This document shows, one piece after another, positions 22,573-24,707 of a stretch of DNA of 24,707 nt (positions within the stretch are counted from its first letter, which is position 1; each line of letters starts with the position of its first letter). The position numbers were made by a program, and so were the translations under genes. The notes beneath the pieces are model-generated. The model saw only the letters and a program-made list of their open reading frames with translations. It was not told where the DNA came from and searched no databases. Source of the stretch: an uncultured Oscillospiraceae bacterium (lineage in GTDB: Bacteria > Bacillota > Clostridia > Oscillospirales > Acutalibacteraceae); the NCBI GenBank assembly GCA_900540865.1, contig UQHH01000040.1, positions 1-24,707 of the forward strand, read 5' to 3'.

Positions 22573-22696
22573 ACGCGGATTTACCATCCTGTGGCGGCTC
22601 CGGTTTTGGGGCCGTCTTTTTATGCTGTTCTACGGTTTCCTGGGTCAAAAAGCCATTCAAGCCTATATTCTGGGAGAAATTCAGAGGTAACGACTA
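22573..22696 (-). pseudogene. Possible gene remnant ending in the solitary repeat
   Basis: On the minus strand an open frame from just after the stop at 22694 reads ...NFSQNIGLNGFLTQETVEQH and KKTAPKPEPPQDGKSAYL, then runs into the repeat. The sequence looks like protein (amphipathic, then a Pro-rich linker), but I see no ribosome site or ATG. It could be a gene cut by the repeat, or chance. Confidence 0.3.
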
Positions 22697-22745
22697 TCTC
22701 CGAATAATTGTTTTACTGTCGGAATTTAAAATTTTATGTACAATA

Positions 22746-22774
22746 TTGTGAAATATCATCACATGTGGTAATAT
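22746..22774 (+). promoter_or_regulatory. Promoter of the lipoprotein gene
   Basis: TTGTGA (22746-22751), a 17-nt spacer and TAATAT (22769-22774) with extended -10 TGG predict a start near 22781, followed by AAAGGAG at 22788-22794. The bases ATGTGGTAATAT are identical to those in the array promoter. Confidence 0.75.
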
Positions 22775-22803
22775 GTAGTAAAATATTAAAGGAGCGTGTC
22801 ATT

Positions 22804-23250
22804 ATGAAAAAGGCGATTATATTATTTCTCTGCACCATACTCTTGTTTTCTTTTACAGGCTGCAGCCCAAGTGGGGACAGTCTGAACGAAAATTCAAGTA
22901 CCGTCACTACGCCGGTTTACACCGAGCCGGTAACAGAAAAACCAACCGTTGCCCCAACGGAGAAGCCTACGGAAAAACCAACTGAGGAACCAACAGAAAA
23001 ACCGACTGAAAAACCAACGCAGGCACCTGTGTCCTCCACAACCGCTTCGAAGTATAGCGCGTCATCCTCCAGCTATCACTATGAGGCTCCACCCTCCAGT
23101 GCCGAACAGCAAAAAAACTCTATGACCGTATACATCACGCCGTCTGGTAAAAGGTATCATTACTTAAGCACCTGCGGAGGAAAAAACTCTTACGCCGTAT
23201 CAATCGACGACGTTGGAGGCCGTACACCCTGCAAAAAGTGTGTGCATTGA
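22804..23250 (+). CDS. Secreted lipoprotein with Thr-Glu-Lys-Pro stalk and Cys-rich C-terminal domain (148 aa)
   Basis: The ATG at 22804, with AAAGGAG nine bases upstream, starts a lipoprotein signal: MKKAIILFLCTILLFSFTGC with Cys20 as the acylation site. Next is a low-complexity stalk of TEKP/TEEP/TAPTEKP repeats (about residues 40-78), a Ser/Thr-rich stretch, and a compact end domain TVYITPSGKRYHYLSTCGGKN then VGGRTPCKKCVH. That domain, with GxxYH...C....C..C, is shared by many Firmicute cell-surface and nuclease-linked proteins and probably binds zinc. It has its own promoter. A surface-anchored moron, for example for superinfection exclusion, fits but is not shown. An open frame back to 22708 lacks a ribosome site and is not used. 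Confidence 0.85.
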   Translation: MKKAIILFLCTILLFSFTGCSPSGDSLNENSSTVTTPVYTEPVTEKPTVAPTEKPTEKPTEEPTEKPTEKPTQAPVSSTTASKYSASSSSYHYEAPPSSAEQQKNSMTVYITPSGKRYHYLSTCGGKNSYAVSIDDVGGRTPCKKCVH

Positions 23251-23260
23251 TGTTTTGGAT

Positions 23261-23292
23261 GTCACCGCCCACGCGGCGGTGTGGATTGAAAT
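23261..23292 (+). repeat. Solitary full-length 32-nt CRISPR repeat
   Basis: It is identical to the array repeats over 32 nt and lies 10 nt after the lipoprotein stop, in the same direction. No terminator is seen between them, so it could be transcribed in the tail of the lipoprotein mRNA. No second repeat lies at spacer distance. Confidence 0.9.
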
Positions 23293-23456
23293 CTGTCAAT
23301 ATTGGCGGTTATGGTGCTCAAAATCTTGGTATGCCTATTGAAGTCGAAAAAACAACAGATTTTGCCGTAGAATCAATATTTAAATTACGTATGGTTACTT
23401 CCCGCGGGCCTTGCGTTGCTCAGCTTGAAGTTGGAGCGTTATCTTCTTTTAAATAA
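23293..23456 (+). pseudogene. Gene fragment directly downstream of the solitary repeat (54 codons)
   Basis: Open from the repeat to a TAA at 23456, it reads SVNIGGYGAQNLGMPIEVEK, then TTDFAVESIFKLRMVTSRGP and CVAQLEVGALSSFK. Composition looks like real protein, but there is no start or ribosome site; the frame passes back through the repeat into the lipoprotein end. It looks like the C-terminal part of a protein whose 5' part is missing at the repeat. I do not recognise it. Its end overlaps the convergent gene by 37 nt. Confidence 0.4.
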
Positions 23457-23683
23457 TCCTTATTCAGTTCAAAATCCGTGCAACTTGTTTTTTTGACTTT
23501 TAATGCACATGCATACTTTTGCCCGTACCATACGCCATTTTCGACGGCTCTTATCTTGATACCGTGTACGCAGACCTTACAGTAGCACTCTTCTTCGTTG
23601 CGTTCTTTTAGGTGTTTTTCAACGCTGGCGAGCTGCGCTTTAAGCATTCTATTTTCTTCTTGCAGCTGTTTTTTACAAGACAT
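23420..23683 (-). CDS. Small coiled-coil plus Cys-rich protein (87 aa)
   Basis: The ATG at 23683 follows AAGGGAGAG. The first 30 residues (MSCKKQLQEENRMLKAQLAS then VEKHLKERNEE) form a coiled coil. The rest has CYCKVCVHG and, after a GQKYACALKVKKTSCTDFE stretch, two more cysteines, suggesting a zinc-binding fold as in many small phage proteins. The 21-nt segment at 23694-23714 just upstream is identical to that before the 24399-24650 gene, so both share a leader and perhaps control. Function unknown. Confidence 0.75.
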   Translation of the reverse strand: MSCKKQLQEENRMLKAQLASVEKHLKERNEEECYCKVCVHGIKIRAVENGVWYGQKYACALKVKKTSCTDFELNKDYLKEDNAPTSS

Positions 23684-23693
23684 TATGTTCTCT

Positions 23694-23714
23694 CCCTTCT
23701 GCTCAGGCGGATTT
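23694..23714 (-). repeat. Shared 21-nt leader, copy 1
   Basis: On the minus strand AAATCCGCCTGAGCAG plus AAGGG lies 10 nt upstream of the Cys-rich gene's start and contains part of its ribosome site. The same 21 nt occur at 24660-24680, 9 nt upstream of another leftward gene. Confidence 0.85.
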
Positions 23715-23739
23715 TTTAAAAACTTAAAGGAGGTATATT

Positions 23740-24402
23740 ATGGAAATATATATAACACCTGTAAATTATAAAAATGAAAATATGATGGATATTTGCGTAA
23801 ACCTTGTAAAAAATTGTCCTCTGTGTCATAACGCAATTATGGCAAATGTATTGGGAGCATATATGAATAAAAATGTTTTGACTATAACGCATTCATGTCC
23901 TGCGTGTGAATCCTTTTTCATTTCGCTTTATATTGATCCATACTGTTCAGGCGCCTATGAATGTCTCTCGTCATATCCCAATAACCCTGAAGAACATAAA
24001 TTTTCTGAATGTATTTCTGAGCTATCTCCCGCCTTTGTCAAAATCTATAATCAAGCTTTAGCCGCAGAGGAAAAACATCTTACAGAAATTTGCGGATTAG
24101 GCTATCGAAAAGCTTTGGAATTTCTTGTAAAAGACTACGCTATTAGCATAAAACCTGAAAAAGAAGAAGAAATTAAAAAGTCTTTTCTTGCCGCTTGTAT
24201 TTCGACCTACATCTCAAGAGAACATATTAAAACCCTCGCAAAGGCTTGTACCTGGCTTGGGAACGACCAAACGCATTATGTAAGAAAAAATCAAAACCAT
24301 GGAATCGATGAATTAAAAGCATTTATTCAGACCTTAATATCATATATGGAAGAAGAATTTAATTTAAAGAAAGCTGAAGAGCTTATTGGCTCAAATACTT
24401 AA
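23740..24402 (+). CDS. DUF4145-domain protein with N-terminal zinc ribbon (220 aa)
   Basis: The ATG at 23740 follows AAAGGAGGT. C26-P-L-C29 and C53-P-A-C56 form a zinc ribbon. The C-terminal half (YNQALAAEEKHLTEICGLGYRKALEFLVKDYA ... TLAKACTWLGNDQTHYVRKNQNHGIDELKAFI) matches the DUF4145 pattern: an R-x-x-LE-x-L helix, then an LGN..H..R motif before a terminal helix. DUF4145 domains are helical, often accompany restriction or other defence genes, and appear as phage cargo; the activity is unknown. The gene is more AT-rich than the virion genes, suggesting recent acquisition. Its stop overlaps the convergent gene's stop by 3 nt. Confidence 0.82.
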   Translation: MEIYITPVNYKNENMMDICVNLVKNCPLCHNAIMANVLGAYMNKNVLTITHSCPACESFFISLYIDPYCSGAYECLSSYPNNPEEHKFSECISELSPAFVKIYNQALAAEEKHLTEICGLGYRKALEFLVKDYAISIKPEKEEEIKKSFLAACISTYISREHIKTLAKACTWLGNDQTHYVRKNQNHGIDELKAFIQTLISYMEEEFNLKKAEELIGSNT

Positions 24403-24650
24403 TCAATATCATCAATCTCTTTAATAAAATTACCGTTTAAATCCCAGTATTGTACCGCTTCTCTTACGGGATCGACCTCTGAGTCCTTACCTTTTTCCAA
24501 AACAACTTTAATGAGTTGCACAGGTTCAACAGATTTTATTTTGTTAAGGAGGGGAGCGGGCGTCTTTAAGACCTCCTCTTCCATTTGGAGTCTTTTGCTC
24601 GTCTGTTTTATTTCGTCCAGCTGTTTTAAAAATTCTTCAAAATAATCCAT
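24399..24650 (-). CDS. Hypothetical acidic phage protein (83 aa)
   Basis: The ATG at 24650 follows GAAGGGGGG. The sequence MDYFEEFLKQLDEIKQTSKR, then LQMEEEVLKTPAPLLN, has a charged helix first; then VQLIKVVLEKGKDSEVDPVREAVQYWDLNGNFIKEIDD, a short beta unit with a strand-turn-strand ending (QYWDLNGNFIKEID). I do not recognise the family, although this ending is common in small phage proteins. It shares the 21-nt leader with the 23420-23683 gene, and a CRISPR repeat lies just upstream. Confidence 0.75.
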   Translation of the reverse strand: MDYFEEFLKQLDEIKQTSKRLQMEEEVLKTPAPLLNKIKSVEPVQLIKVVLEKGKDSEVDPVREAVQYWDLNGNFIKEIDDID

Positions 24651-24659
24651 TTTATCCCC

Positions 24660-24680
24660 CCCTTCTGCTCAGGCGGATTT
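24660..24680 (-). repeat. Shared 21-nt leader, copy 2
   Basis: Identical over 21 nt to the segment at 23694-23714, it lies 9 nt upstream of the 83-aa gene and 6 nt from the CRISPR repeat at the window's right edge. Confidence 0.85.
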
Positions 24681-24686
24681 GTCTTT

Positions 24687-24707
24687 GTCACCGCCCACGC
24701 GGCGGTG
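24687..24707 (+). repeat. CRISPR repeat cut by the window edge (first 21 nt)
   Basis: It matches the first 21 nt of the array repeat exactly, up to the last base of the window. Whether it is solitary or starts another array cannot be told from here. Confidence 0.85.

Noticed and set aside
22708..22803. N-terminal extension of the lipoprotein
   Set aside because: It precedes or spans the promoter and lacks a ribosome site; the ATG at 22804 gives a proper lipoprotein signal.
1..24707. Integrase, attachment sites, tRNA genes or stop-codon reassignment
   Set aside because: None seen; all three stop codons end clear genes, and nothing here settles whether the phage is temperate or lytic.

Overview
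This window looks like part of a short-tailed (podovirus-type) bacteriophage or prophage of a Firmicute, probably a clostridial gut bacterium. The grounds are strong AAGGAGG-type ribosome binding sites, TTG and GTG starts on several genes, a virion cluster with an N4-gp56-like major capsid protein and P22-like portal, and small-protein families common in clostridial phages. TAA, TAG and TGA all act as stops, so the code is standard. No tRNA, rRNA, integrase or cas gene was seen.

The left 18 kb is one virion cluster read on the minus strand, from high to low coordinates: small terminase (17960), large terminase, portal, Prp-like protease, scaffold, major capsid protein, a small capsid-linked protein, a head-tail connector, a large stabilisation/tail protein, a 56-aa linker gene missed by a 60-residue cut-off, a Gln/Asn/Tyr-rich protein, and a giant virion polyprotein running off the left edge (at least 2434 aa). 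Stops and starts overlap or nearly touch, so translation is probably coupled. An intrinsic terminator follows the capsid genes. Upstream of the terminase lie a Cys-rich small protein and an HUH rolling-circle-type Rep, set off from the terminase by a strong terminator.

The right 5.7 kb (19.0-24.7 kb) is an accessory region of small genes on both strands, more AT-rich in places, with several near-consensus promoters. Its main feature is a CRISPR repeat of the type I-C style (short GC hairpin, end GTGGATTGAAAT). Three full copies and one truncated copy form a cas-less mini-array with 34-36 nt spacers at 19982-20202, behind a promoter and a 75-nt leader. Five more full or partial copies lie singly at 20543, 21200, 22542, 23261 and 24687, all on the same strand, between or inside accessory genes. 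One partial copy replaces exactly seven codons of an ASCH-domain ORF at its expected conserved motif. Another sits in frame in a 50-aa ORF.

Reading: the virion genes build and package the particle. The Prp-like protease probably trims capsid and scaffold at a shared LxLF-D motif. The accessory region probably serves phage-host or phage-phage conflict: mini-array, solitary repeats that could act as RNA anti-CRISPRs, a surface lipoprotein, DUF4145 and DUF3892 proteins, and a small HTH regulator. The pattern of repeats between and inside accessory genes may be an undescribed CRISPR-repeat-linked cassette system. It could also partly reflect recombination or misassembly at repeats.
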